The notes under the pieces are model-generated. The model did no database searches. It saw only the letters and a list, made by a program, of their open reading frames with translations, and had not been told where the DNA came from. From Sporomusaceae bacterium (GTDB lineage Bacteria; Bacillota; Negativicutes; Acidaminococcales; JAJUGR01), in NCBI GenBank assembly GCA_029265905.1, contig JAJUGR010000015.1, positions 1 through 56,098 of the forward strand: a stretch of DNA of 56,098 bases, written 5' to 3'. This document shows positions 23,959 to 31,902 of the stretch, piece after piece (the stretch's first letter is position 1; each line of letters opens with the position of its first letter). The position numbers and the translations under genes were made by a program.

Positions 23959-25143
23959 TTACGGATTCACTTTTTTATTAAATACCTGCTTGCCATCCTT
24001 CATCTCGATGATAACCGCGCTCTTCACGGCATCATGCGTTTCATTCAAAGTAATGCTGCCCGACACGCCGGGGAAATCTTTTGTCTTGGCCATTTCATCT
24101 TTGATCTTGACCGTGTCAGTGCTGTTGGCCTTGGTGATTGCATTGACAATCATCATGGTTGCGTCGTACGACAGGGCCGCAAAAGCATCCGGCATTTCAT
24201 TGTATTCTTTTTTATACGCCTCAACAAACTTTTTCACCGCCGGGCTGTTGTCGTCCGGAGAATAGTGGTTGCTGAAGTACGTGTTGTTCAAGGCGCTGGC
24301 GCCGGCAATTTCCGGCAATTTCGCTGAATCCCAGCCGTCCGCGCCCAAAATCGGCACCGTCAAACCCAGTTCGCGGGCCTGCTTCACGATCATGCCCACT
24401 TCCTGGTAGTAGCCCGGCACAAATATGACATCTGGGTTGGACGCTTTCATTTTCGTCAGGGTCGCCTTAAAATCCGTATCTTTCTGCAGGTAGGCTTCTT
24501 CGATCACGATCTTTCCGCCTTGCTTCTCAAAGCCGGCCCGGAAGAACTTCGCCAAGCCTTTCGCATAGTCGGAGGAGTTGTCGACATAAATCGCCGCGGT
24601 CTTTGCCTTCAAATCAGCCGTGGCGAAGCTGGCCATAACTGAACCCTGGAAGGGATCGATGAACGTCGCTCTGAACAAGAAGTCACGCACTTTGTTGGTG
24701 GCCGGGTCAACCGTTACCGCTGGATTGGAGGCCGTCGGGCTGATCGCCAGGATTTTCGCCGACTGATTGACCGCCGCTCCCGCCATAACGCTGGACGAAG
24801 CAATCGGAGCAATCGCCGCTACGACCTTGTCTTGCGTAGCCAGTTTTTGCATGGCGTTGGCCGCTTCCGCCGCCTCGCTCTTGTTGTCGGCTACAACCAG
24901 TTCCAATTTCCGGCCGCCGAGCACGCCGCCTTTTTCATTCACTTCCTTAAGCGCCAGCTTGGCGCCGTTGGAAGCCGATTTTCCGAAGGTTGCATTGCCG
25001 CCCGTCATTTCAAGATTGGCGCCAATCTTGATCGTCCCGCTCGTAGCCGGCTTCTTTTCCCCGCCGCAGCCGGCAAGCAAACCAGCCATTAAGGTGCCGG
25101 CACAGATGATGCTAAACCATTTTTTTGCGTTTGCCTTAAACAT
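23959..25143 (-). CDS. ABC transporter amino-acid-binding lipoprotein (LivK-like), copy 2
   Basis: A 394-residue periplasmic-type binding protein, a lipoprotein with signal sequence MFKANAKKWFSIICAGTLM and lipobox LLAGC. The mature part belongs to the Leu/Ile/Val-binding family (IKIGANLEMTGGNATFGKSA; IYVDNSSDYAKGL). It is a close paralogue of the protein at 25408-26580 and sits directly upstream of livHMGF. It has its own perfect promoter (25321-25349) and a structured leader. Ligand preference cannot be told from sequence. Confidence 0.93.
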   Translation of the reverse strand: MFKANAKKWFSIICAGTLMAGLLAGCGGEKKPATSGTIKIGANLEMTGGNATFGKSASNGAKLALKEVNEKGGVLGGRKLELVVADNKSEAAEAANAMQKLATQDKVVAAIAPIASSSVMAGAAVNQSAKILAISPTASNPAVTVDPATNKVRDFLFRATFIDPFQGSVMASFATADLKAKTAAIYVDNSSDYAKGLAKFFRAGFEKQGGKIVIEEAYLQKDTDFKATLTKMKASNPDVIFVPGYYQEVGMIVKQARELGLTVPILGADGWDSAKLPEIAGASALNNTYFSNHYSPDDNSPAVKKFVEAYKKEYNEMPDAFAALSYDATMMIVNAITKANSTDTVKIKDEMAKTKDFPGVSGSITLNETHDAVKSAVIIEMKDGKQVFNKKVNP

Positions 25144-25219
25144 AAATTCGGTTACGCCTCCCCATCATCACGTATTTCGCTGCACAACCAGCCACCTGCG
25201 CAAACAGCCGCTAACACGA

Positions 25220-25273
25220 GTGGGGAAGAGGGGGCCACCGGTTCACAATGACCGGGGGCTACCCCCTTCCCAC
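25220..25273 (-). promoter_or_regulatory. long imperfect hairpin in the leader of binding protein copy 2
   Basis: On the minus strand the outer arms GTGGGAAG and CTTCCCCAC pair with one bulge, followed by a G-tract/C-tract stem and the inner stem CCGGT/ACCGG around CATTGTGA. It lies in the leader between the promoter at 25349 and the start at 25143, with no U-tract after it. It may be an mRNA-stabilising or regulatory structure; no known riboswitch is recognised. Confidence 0.4.
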
Positions 25274-25320
25274 ACGCAAATTGTCCATCACAGGCGTAGC
25301 ATTGTACATCATATGCTGTA

Positions 25321-25349
25321 ATTATAGACAGCCGACCAAGCGCTGTCAA
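25321..25349 (-). promoter_or_regulatory. consensus promoter of binding protein copy 2
   Basis: TTGACA (25349..25344) and TATAAT (25326..25321) are both perfect and 17 bases apart on the minus strand. The leader to the ATG at 25143 is about 170 bases long. Confidence 0.88.
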
Positions 25350-25407
25350 GGCAAACCAAACTTTTACAGGCAATCGTCCTTCTTGCAAGGACATTGTGCT
25401 ACTTTGT

Positions 25408-26580
25408 CTACGGATTGACCTTTTCTTTAAAGGTTTGCTTGCCGTCTTTCATCTCGATAATAACTGCGCTTTTCACCGGGTTGTGCTTGTCGTCAAGCGT
25501 CAGCACGCCAGTTGCAACCTGCAGGTTTTTCGTGGCAGCCAACGCCTCCTGGATTTTCTTGGGCTCTTCGCTGCCAGCCCGTTTCAGCGCATCGATCATC
25601 ATCAAGGCGCCGTCATAGCCCAGTACGGCCAAGGCGTCCGGATTTTGGTTATATTCCTTTTTGTAGGCGGCGACAAAAGCCTGGATGCGCGGGTCCTTGT
25701 CCTCCGAGGAATAATGGTTGCTGAAGAAGGTATTGTTCAAGGCTGCGCCGCTGGCGATTTCAGCCAGTTTCGGCGAATCCCAGCCGTCGGTGCCAATCAG
25801 CGGGATGGTGACGCCCATTTCCCGGGCTTGCTTTACAATCATACCCACTTCCTGGTAGTAGGCGGGAATGAAGATAACATCCGGGTTGCTGGCTTTCAGT
25901 TTCGTGATGGCGGATTTGAAGTCAGTGTCCTTTTGCAGGAAGGCTTCTTCTGCCACAATCTGTCCGCCGAGCTTCGTAAAGGCATTGCGGAAGACTTCCG
26001 CCAGGCCCTTTGAGTAGTCGGAGGAGTTGTCAACATAAATGGCCGCCGTTTTTACCTTCATCGAATTGGCGGCAAAGCGCGCCATTACTTCGCCCTGGAA
26101 AGGATCAATAAAGCAGCTGCGGAAAATCATCTCCCGCACCTTGCCGTTGTCGAACGTGACTTTCGGGCTGGTGGCGGTCGGCGTCAATACCGGAATTTTT
26201 TTGTCAGTGGCGATTTGCGCCGTGGCGATCAAGGAAGAACTCGTTACCGGCCCGATCACAGCCACTACCTTGTCCTGCGTAATCAGTTTTGTTGTGGCGT
26301 TGGCGGCCTCGGCCGGCTCGCTCTTGTTATCGGCAACGATCAGATTGATTTTCTTGCCGTTCACGCCGCCTTTTTCGTTCACTTCTTTGATGGCCAGCTT
26401 GACGCCGTTCATGGTCGATTGTCCGTAGTTGGCCACATTGCCGGTCAATTCGAAATTGCCGCCGATTTTGATTTCGTTGCTGGTGGCCGCCTTCTTCTCA
26501 CCGCCGCAGCCAACGAGAAGCGTTGCCGACATGGCAACCGCGAGCGTTGCGCCCAGCCATTTTTTCCAGTTCTTCCCCAA
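25408..26580 (-). CDS. ABC transporter amino-acid-binding lipoprotein (LivK-like), copy 1
   Basis: A 390-residue LivK-family lipoprotein with lipobox LLVGC after a lysine-rich start. Its mature sequence (EIKIGGNFELTGNVANYGQS, AAIYVDNSSDYSKGL) closely matches copy 2, so the two arose by tandem duplication. The start is a TTG at 26580 with a GGGGGA ribosome-binding site. It has a separate promoter and no adjacent permease, so it probably feeds the single livHMGF system with a different or overlapping amino acid range. Confidence 0.92.
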   Translation of the reverse strand: MGKNWKKWLGATLAVAMSATLLVGCGGEKKAATSNEIKIGGNFELTGNVANYGQSTMNGVKLAIKEVNEKGGVNGKKINLIVADNKSEPAEAANATTKLITQDKVVAVIGPVTSSSLIATAQIATDKKIPVLTPTATSPKVTFDNGKVREMIFRSCFIDPFQGEVMARFAANSMKVKTAAIYVDNSSDYSKGLAEVFRNAFTKLGGQIVAEEAFLQKDTDFKSAITKLKASNPDVIFIPAYYQEVGMIVKQAREMGVTIPLIGTDGWDSPKLAEIASGAALNNTFFSNHYSSEDKDPRIQAFVAAYKKEYNQNPDALAVLGYDGALMMIDALKRAGSEEPKKIQEALAATKNLQVATGVLTLDDKHNPVKSAVIIEMKDGKQTFKEKVNP

Positions 26581-26647
26581 TGTAAGTCCCCCTTTTTCTT
26601 CTTGTCTGTGTCCACTTGCCCGCCGCTTGATTAATCGCTTTTTTGTG

Positions 26648-26707
26648 CAACTTGTTACACTTCCGCTCTGTCAAAGCAACAACAAACAGCAATATTACAA
26701 CTTGTTA
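26648..26707. repeat. CAACTTGTTA direct repeats 50 bp apart
   Basis: Plus-strand CAACTTGTTA occurs at 26648-26657 and 26698-26707. Both copies lie just downstream of the -10 box of the copy-1 binding-protein promoter. A 50-bp spacing (about five helical turns) would put both on one face of the DNA, as for a cooperative repressor. Confidence 0.45.
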
Positions 26708-26710
26708 TTC

Positions 26711-26740
26711 ATTATAAGAACAACTGTATACTGCTGTCAA
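26711..26740 (-). promoter_or_regulatory. promoter of binding protein copy 1
   Basis: TTGACA (26740..26735) and TATAAT (26716..26711) are perfect with 18 bases between them on the minus strand. Upstream, at 26800-26813, lies TGTACATTTGTACA, a possible regulator site. The 26581-26933 gap contains only these elements and the terminator at 26818-26866. Confidence 0.82.
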
Positions 26741-26817
26741 GGCAATCTGACTATACGTCCGATGAAAATTTACATTTTCCCCATCTCGTCCTCCAACGTT
26801 GTACATTTGTACATTTT

Positions 26818-26866
26818 AGGCAATAAAAGGGCCCTCTCCTGGCTGAAGAGGGCCCCTTTATTGCCT
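26818..26866 (-). terminator. terminator after the M23 peptidase gene
   Basis: A near-perfect inverted repeat of about 19 bp (26818-26837 with 26848-26866, one mismatch), with GGGCCCTCT/AGAGGGCCC at the core and an A-rich/T-rich base. It can work in both directions and isolates the transport cluster from the peptidase gene. Confidence 0.85.
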
Positions 26867-26933
26867 ATGCTTATTTTGTTTTTTAGCGGTGCCTGATGGT
26901 CCCTTCCTTCCTGCACTCTTTAATTAAGGATGC

Positions 26934-27857
26934 TTAAAGGAAATCTGCCGGATTTACCGCCCTGCCGTTCACGCGTACCTCATAATGCAGATGCGAGCCT
27001 GTGCTGGCCCCGGTACTGCCCATATAAGCAATTGTGTCGCCTTTTTTGACTCGCTGGCCGGCGCGGACGTTCAATTCCGAACTGTGTCCATAAGCGGTGG
27101 ATATGCCGTAGCCGTGATCGATCAAGACAAACAAGCCGTAGCCGCCGTTCCAACCAGCCGAAACAACGACACCGTCCGCTGTGGCTTCGATCGGCGTGCC
27201 GTAGCTGTCGGCAATATCAATGCCCGGGTGCCAGTCTGATCCGTAACCAAATGGCGAACTCCGCCAGCCAAAGCGGGAAGTAACGTCACCGCTCGTAGGC
27301 CAGATGGACGGCGTGGCTGCCAATCTGCTGTTGCGCGCCGTCAGGTCATCCCGCATGTCGCTCAAGCGCTCTTCCCGCGTGGCAAGCTCATCCTTCAGCG
27401 CTGCCGTTTGTTGGAGCAGTTGATCGACATTCAGCGGTCCCGGACCGCCTTGCCCGCCAGCACGTTCGCTGCCTGGACGTCTGACGCCTGAGCGGGAAGT
27501 CGCTGTGTCTTCCATGTTCAGCGCCCGTCTGACATCACCCTCAAGTTGCGTGAGTCTGTTCATTTCTTCCTGGACGTCAGCGGTTGCTTTCGCCAGTTGC
27601 GCAATTTTTTGCTCCTGCTGTTCCTTGTTGGCCCGCAGCAAGGCTAATTCTTGCTGATCTGCTTTAGCTGTGTGAATGGTTGCTTGATAATTTGCAAAAG
27701 TGGCCACGCCCGCTGCAATAAAGCAACTTAGCGCGACGGCAGTCACTTTGATCGCCTTCATTGGTACTCGTAAGCTAAACGACTTGCCCCCCCCCCGATG
27801 CGGCACGATCATGACCGTATATTCGCGGCGCTCCGGTTTATTCCGCCCATTTTCCAA
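26934..27857 (-). CDS. M23-family murein peptidase with coiled coil
   Basis: A 307-residue cell-wall peptidase. An N-terminal membrane anchor (about residues 35-57) and a coiled coil (about 60-110, LLRANKEQQEQKIAQLAK) precede the LytM/M23 domain. Zinc ligands are visible in SDWHPGIDIA, then HSSELNV and GSHLHYEVR. The catalytic part would face the cell wall. I favour a TTG start at 27857, giving a protein that reads KPERREYTVMIVPHRG as in relatives. A run of ten G in the coding strand (27796..27787) lies about 20 codons from this start, so slippage would abolish the frame. Confidence 0.85.
   Translation of the reverse strand: MENGRNKPERREYTVMIVPHRGGGKSFSLRVPMKAIKVTAVALSCFIAAGVATFANYQATIHTAKADQQELALLRANKEQQEQKIAQLAKATADVQEEMNRLTQLEGDVRRALNMEDTATSRSGVRRPGSERAGGQGGPGPLNVDQLLQQTAALKDELATREERLSDMRDDLTARNSRLAATPSIWPTSGDVTSRFGWRSSPFGYGSDWHPGIDIADSYGTPIEATADGVVVSAGWNGGYGLFVLIDHGYGISTAYGHSSELNVRAGQRVKKGDTIAYMGSTGASTGSHLHYEVRVNGRAVNPADFL
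27787..27796 (-). repeat. ten-base homopolymer (G10 in coding sense) inside the peptidase gene
   Basis: Ten consecutive C on the plus strand, reading as G10 in the peptidase frame (HRGGGKS). Long G runs are prone to polymerase slippage and to sequencing error. Confidence 0.9.
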
Positions 27858-27949
27858 ACATTCTCGCCCCCAAAAATCAGTTTTGCCACCTGAGCGCGTG
27901 GCACAATACGTACAGTTCGACGCACAGTGCAAAATTCCTGCCGGAAAGG

Positions 27950-28459
27950 CTATTTTTTCTCCAGCGCCTTTTGCATCGCTTCCTTTTCCTCTTGCGTCAG
28001 AAAATAAGTTGACTGCCCGTTTACGATCGGTTTTGCATAGCACCGCGCTTCGCTGCGCCCGAAAATACTCGACAGCACCACGCCATTATTATTTTCATCC
28101 ATCAGCGCGATCGCATAACTCAAGTCACTGCCCGTATCGTCGAAAGCGTTAAAGCGGACAATGCCGGCACGCTGAATGCAACCCTTCAATTGTTCTCGCA
28201 AAGCCTGGCAGCGGCTGTCTAACTGGACAATATCATCCTTGGCCTGCCGCACATCATCCAAATGTTTCATTAGGATGCGCTCCAGGTTCCCGCCCTCCAC
28301 GCCGGTCATCAGGCGCTCGTATTTTTTGTTCAATCGGCTCAACTTCATGTTCAAGCGAATAAATACAGCTAGGGAGGCAATTAAAAAGATCACGATCCCC
28401 CCGATTATCCAGGGCAAATACTTCATTATCAGTGTCTGCAATACAGCATTTGTTTCCAA
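27950..28459 (-). CDS. DUF4446 family membrane-anchored protein
   Basis: A 169-residue protein with one N-terminal helix (YLPWIIGGIVIFLIASLAVF), a coiled-coil stretch (residues 40-90) and a C-terminal DUF4446 core (GIVRFNAFDDTGSDLSYAIA). The family is found near parAB in Firmicutes, and its function is unknown. The start appears to be a TTG at 28459 with only a weak AGG upstream, so the N-terminus is uncertain. It lies between the M23 peptidase and the DUF554 gene. Confidence 0.85.
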   Translation of the reverse strand: METNAVLQTLIMKYLPWIIGGIVIFLIASLAVFIRLNMKLSRLNKKYERLMTGVEGGNLERILMKHLDDVRQAKDDIVQLDSRCQALREQLKGCIQRAGIVRFNAFDDTGSDLSYAIALMDENNNGVVLSSIFGRSEARCYAKPIVNGQSTYFLTQEEKEAMQKALEKK

Positions 28460-28507
28460 GCTGGCAACCTGCCTTCCATTTTTAGCATATTCTGTTTTTC
28501 TATTTAT

Positions 28508-29188
28508 TTAGACCCATGCATACGCAATCATCACAGCCACGAGGATGGCCGGCAGCAGACTGGCAACCTTAATTTTCGCGACGCCCAGCATGTTGACGCC
28601 AATGGCAATAATCAGCACCCCGCCGGTTCCAGTCAATTCGGCAATCATGGCCTGCGACAGCCACGGGCTGACCACCGACGCCAGCAACGTAATTGTGCCT
28701 TGGTATAAAAGCACCGACACCGACGAAAATAGCACGCCTGCCCCGAGCGTCGAGGCGAAAACAACCGCGCCGACACCGTCCAGCAGCGATTTTGCGTATA
28801 GTGTCGCGCTATTGCCCGTCAGCCCTTCCTGAAGCGAGCCGACAATCGCCATAGCGCCAACGCAATAGACAAGGCTGGCCGTGACAAAGCCCTCGCTGAA
28901 ACGCGTGGCGTTGCCGCTGGAAATTTTTTCACCCAACCAGTTGCCAAGCTGATTCAGCCGTTCGTCCAGTTCCAGCCATTCGCCAAGCACGGCGCCGATC
29001 GCCAAACTTAAAATGACAATTAAGAAGTTGCTGGATTTCCCGGCCATTTGAAATCCTATGACTAAAACGGCCAAAGACAGTGCCTGCATGATGATTGTTT
29101 GATAACGCTCCGAAGCGCCTTTTTGCAGGAGCAACCCCAACAGCGAACCACCAGCAATCGCCGCGGCATTAACCAATGTTCCTTTCAT
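28508..29188 (-). CDS. DUF554 family multispanning membrane protein
   Basis: A 226-residue integral membrane protein with about six hydrophobic helices. DUF554 family features include MKGTLVNAAAIAGGSLLG and ASLVYCVGAMAIVGSLQ. It may be a transporter, but no substrate is known. I chose the ATG at 29188, preceded by AAGGAGG; the frame extends to 29227 across the parS site without a better start. It follows parB by about 30 bases. Confidence 0.88.
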   Translation of the reverse strand: MKGTLVNAAAIAGGSLLGLLLQKGASERYQTIIMQALSLAVLVIGFQMAGKSSNFLIVILSLAIGAVLGEWLELDERLNQLGNWLGEKISSGNATRFSEGFVTASLVYCVGAMAIVGSLQEGLTGNSATLYAKSLLDGVGAVVFASTLGAGVLFSSVSVLLYQGTITLLASVVSPWLSQAMIAELTGTGGVLIIAIGVNMLGVAKIKVASLLPAILVAVMIAYAWV

Positions 29189-29203
29189 GCCACAATGCCT
29201 CCT

Positions 29204-29219
29204 TGTTTCACGTGGAACA
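29204..29219. other. parS centromere-like site 1
   Basis: TGTTTCACGTGGAACA matches the Firmicute ParB-binding consensus TGTTNCACGTGNAACA. It lies between the parB stop codon and the DUF554 gene. Confidence 0.9.
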
Positions 29220-30131
29220 TTAGACAATAAAACGTCCCGTCCGCACCTTTTCGTTGCGTTTATCTTGCACTGTCGTCAGCAGTTCCAACAGTCGCTCCAA
29301 ATCGTCTGAGGAATAAAAGTCGATTTCAATTTTCCCCTTCTTGCCATCCGTCTTAATCCGGACTTGGGTGCCCAATGTATAGATCAGACGCTCCGCTGCA
29401 TCCGTGACATGCACGTCTGGCAGCGACTCCGCTGTTTTAGCCGCTTGCTCGTCCTTTTCGACTTTCTTGCGGGCGCTGGCTAAGCGGCGCACCTTCTCTT
29501 CGACTTCACGCGCCGACAGACCTTGCTCGATTATCAACTCCAGCAGGCTGTCCTGCTGTTCGCCGTCAAGCGCCAAAATCGGCCGCACCTGGCCCGGCGT
29601 CAATGTTCCACGTGAAACATGCGCCTGCGCCGCCGGCGACAGCTGCAACAGGCGCAGGGTGTTGGCTACCGCCGAGCGGCTTCGCCCCATTTTTTTAGCA
29701 ACTTCCTCTTGAGTCAACCCGAAGTCAAGCATGAGGCGCTGAAAGCCCGCCGCTTCTTCAATCGGGTTCAAGTCATGGCGCTGCAAATTCTCAATCAGCG
29801 CGATTTCCATCATTTCGGCATCGCTATACGTGCGAACAACGGCAGGCACCTCGGCCAGACCAGCTTCCTTAGCCGCTCGCCAGCGCCGCTCGCCGGCGAC
29901 GATTTCATAGCCTGCCAGGGTCTTGCGCACGACCAGCGGCTGGATGATGCCGTATAATTTTATGGAAGCAACAAGCTCCGCCAATTTTTCCGGATCAAAA
30001 AAAGTGCGGGGCTGATGCGCATTAGGCTTTAGATCGTCAATCTTGATGCTAAACGGCTTCTCCGTATCCAGGGCTTCCGTGTGCGTAAAAATAGCATCCA
30101 AGCCTTTCCCGAGACCGCGTGACTTTATCAT
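29220..30131 (-). CDS. parB: chromosome partitioning protein ParB (Spo0J)
   Basis: A 303-residue ParB. The N-terminal CTP-binding ParB domain has IVAGERRWRAAKEAGL and ENLQRHDLNPIEEA, the helix-turn-helix has LTQEEVAKKMGRSRSAVANT, and the C-terminus dimerises. It loads and slides at parS to segregate origins and, in spore formers, coordinates sporulation. ATG overlaps the parA stop by four bases (ATGA). One parS site lies inside the gene and one directly after it. Confidence 0.97.
   Translation of the reverse strand: MIKSRGLGKGLDAIFTHTEALDTEKPFSIKIDDLKPNAHQPRTFFDPEKLAELVASIKLYGIIQPLVVRKTLAGYEIVAGERRWRAAKEAGLAEVPAVVRTYSDAEMMEIALIENLQRHDLNPIEEAAGFQRLMLDFGLTQEEVAKKMGRSRSAVANTLRLLQLSPAAQAHVSRGTLTPGQVRPILALDGEQQDSLLELIIEQGLSAREVEEKVRRLASARKKVEKDEQAAKTAESLPDVHVTDAAERLIYTLGTQVRIKTDGKKGKIEIDFYSSDDLERLLELLTTVQDKRNEKVRTGRFIV
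29604..29619. other. parS centromere-like site 2 (inside parB)
   Basis: TGTTCCACGTGAAACA fits the consensus and is the reverse complement of site 1. It lies within the parB coding sequence, exactly 400 bp from site 1. Confidence 0.92.
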
Positions 30132-30886
30132 GCGCCCAACACCTCCCGCGCCAAGTCAAAATAAACTTCTGCCCCTTTAGAACGGGGATCGTACTGGATA
30201 ACCGGCTGTCCATGGCTCGGTGCCTCGCTCAAACGCACATTGCGCGGGATGATTGTGCGATAAACCTTGGTGCGAAAGTGCTGCTTCACTTCATCCACGA
30301 CCTGTATGGAAAGGTTGGTGCGCGCATCAAACATGGTCATAACGACGCCCTCCAGCTTAAGGGCCGGATTCAAATTGCGCTGCACAAGCTGCACCGTGTT
30401 CATCAGCTGCGCCAGCCCTTCCAACGCATAAAATTCACACTGGATCGGAACCAAGACAGCATCGGCCGCCGTCAAGGCGTTAATCGTCAACAGCCCCAAT
30501 GAAGGCGGACAATCAATGATGACAAAATCATATTGCGTCCTGACCGTATCTAAAATGCGCTTCAAGCGCGTTTCGCGGCTCATCATCGAGACCAATTCGA
30601 TTTCAGCCCCCGCCAGCTGGATCGTCGCCGGCAAAATGGACAGATTCGCGACACTTGTGCCGCGAATCATCCTGTCAATCGGCACGTCATTAACCAACGC
30701 ATCGTATATGCTATACTTCAAAGCATTCTTGTCCACGCCCAACCCGCTGGACGCATTCCCCTGAGGATCGCTGTCAACTAGCAGTACTTTTTGCCCCAAT
30801 TCCGCAAGGCATGCGCTTAAATTGACAGCCGTAGTCGTTTTGCCCACGCCGCCCTTTTGATTTGCTACAGCCAATACCTTTGCCAA
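30128..30886 (-). CDS. parA: chromosome partitioning ATPase ParA (Soj)
   Basis: A 252-residue ParA/Soj. The deviant Walker A NQKGGVGKTTTAVN is at the N-terminus, DSDPQGNASSGLG follows and Walker B is FVIIDCPPSLG. It binds DNA non-specifically as an ATP dimer and, with ParB, moves origins and regulates DnaA. The start is a TTG at 30886 with GGGTGA upstream. A perfect terminator separates it from noc. Confidence 0.97.
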   Translation of the reverse strand: MAKVLAVANQKGGVGKTTTAVNLSACLAELGQKVLLVDSDPQGNASSGLGVDKNALKYSIYDALVNDVPIDRMIRGTSVANLSILPATIQLAGAEIELVSMMSRETRLKRILDTVRTQYDFVIIDCPPSLGLLTINALTAADAVLVPIQCEFYALEGLAQLMNTVQLVQRNLNPALKLEGVVMTMFDARTNLSIQVVDEVKQHFRTKVYRTIIPRNVRLSEAPSHGQPVIQYDPRSKGAEVYFDLAREVLGA

Positions 30887-30977
30887 CGCTTCGTCACCCC
30901 ATCACCATACCTAATCACTCTCAGCCAACACACCTATTTTATCATACTTTGCCGGCAAAAAACCCGGCAATAGCAGT

Positions 30978-31005
30978 AAAAAACCCGGCCGCGGCCGGGT
31001 TTTTT
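30978..31005 (-). terminator. terminator between noc and parA
   Basis: AAAAAACCCGGCC-GC-GGCCGGGTTTTTT is a perfect inverted repeat with A and T tracts on each side, placed at the end of noc. Confidence 0.92.
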
Positions 31006-31006
31006 A

Positions 31007-31843
31007 CTATTTTTTGCGGTTATTCACAGGAGCTTGCGTCGGAACGCGCATCGTCAAGACGATGTCATCGCCATCTACGTCCTGTTTAACTTTTACCTTA
31101 ACGCCTGTTCCCTTTAGATCGCCCACAACTTTTTTAATGGTGTTCAAAAAAATGCGGACATCGCGAATTACTTTTATCCTTTTTTTGCCATTTTGTATTT
31201 GCTCCGTTGCCACCCGCGCCGCGAGGCTGTCGATCAGACTTTCCGTCTGCCGAACGTTTAACCCGTTTTCAACCACCGCCTGCAGCACCTCAAGCTGAGC
31301 CGCCTCACCGTCAACCGCCAGCAGCGCCCGGGCATGGCGCTCAGTCAACGCGTGCTCCCGCACTGCCTGGCGAATCATTGGCGATAGCTTCAACAAGCGC
31401 AGCTTGTTCGCGATAGTCGACTGCTTTTTCCCGACGCGCACGGCCATTTGCTCCTGGGTTAAAGAAAACTCCTGGAGCAGCAATTCATAACCTTCCGCTT
31501 CCTCCAGAAAATGAAGGTCCTCGCGCTGCAGATTCTCAATCAGTGCTACCTCAGCCACCTCCTGGCTGGTAAACGTGCCTGCCAAAACGGGAACCACCGC
31601 CAAGCCAGCCAGCTTGGCCGCCCGCAAGCGCCGCTCCCCGGCAATCAAGAGAAACTGCTCGCCCTCCAAAGGCGCCACCAGCAAAGGCTGGAGCACGCCA
31701 TAGGCGTCAATCGAAGCGGCTAACTCCTGCAAGGAATCGTCCGAAAAAATCTTGCGTGGCTGGAATGGATTGGCAATAATTTGATCTACCGGAACTGTCA
31801 TTAGCCGGCCAGCCTCAGCCGGCATTGACGAGTATAACGCCAT
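31007..31843 (-). CDS. noc: nucleoid occlusion protein Noc
   Basis: A 278-residue ParB paralogue. The ParB-like N-terminus (LIAGERRLRAAKLAGL, ENLQREDLHFLEEAE) and helix-turn-helix (LTQEQMAVRVGKKQSTIANK) are present. The short basic C-terminus and location next to rsmG identify it as Noc, which in Bacillus blocks division over the nucleoid. No Noc-site palindrome (ATTTCCCGGGAAAT) was seen in the window. The assignment to Noc, rather than a second ParB, depends on gene order. Confidence 0.88.
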   Translation of the reverse strand: MALYSSMPAEAGRLMTVPVDQIIANPFQPRKIFSDDSLQELAASIDAYGVLQPLLVAPLEGEQFLLIAGERRLRAAKLAGLAVVPVLAGTFTSQEVAEVALIENLQREDLHFLEEAEGYELLLQEFSLTQEQMAVRVGKKQSTIANKLRLLKLSPMIRQAVREHALTERHARALLAVDGEAAQLEVLQAVVENGLNVRQTESLIDSLAARVATEQIQNGKKRIKVIRDVRIFLNTIKKVVGDLKGTGVKVKVKQDVDGDDIVLTMRVPTQAPVNNRKK

Positions 31844-31902
31844 GATTACACCGCCTCAAAACAAATCAGATCACGTTGAAGGCTGCCAAAACAGCCCTTT
31901 TT

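Noticed and set aside
25144-25349. T-box or known amino acid riboswitch before binding protein copy 2
   Set aside because: No T-box sequence, specifier structure or terminator with U-tract is visible.
29188-29227. Upstream start of the DUF554 gene
   Set aside because: The 13 extra residues would be encoded by the parS site and its flank, and the ATG at 29188 has the good ribosome-binding site.
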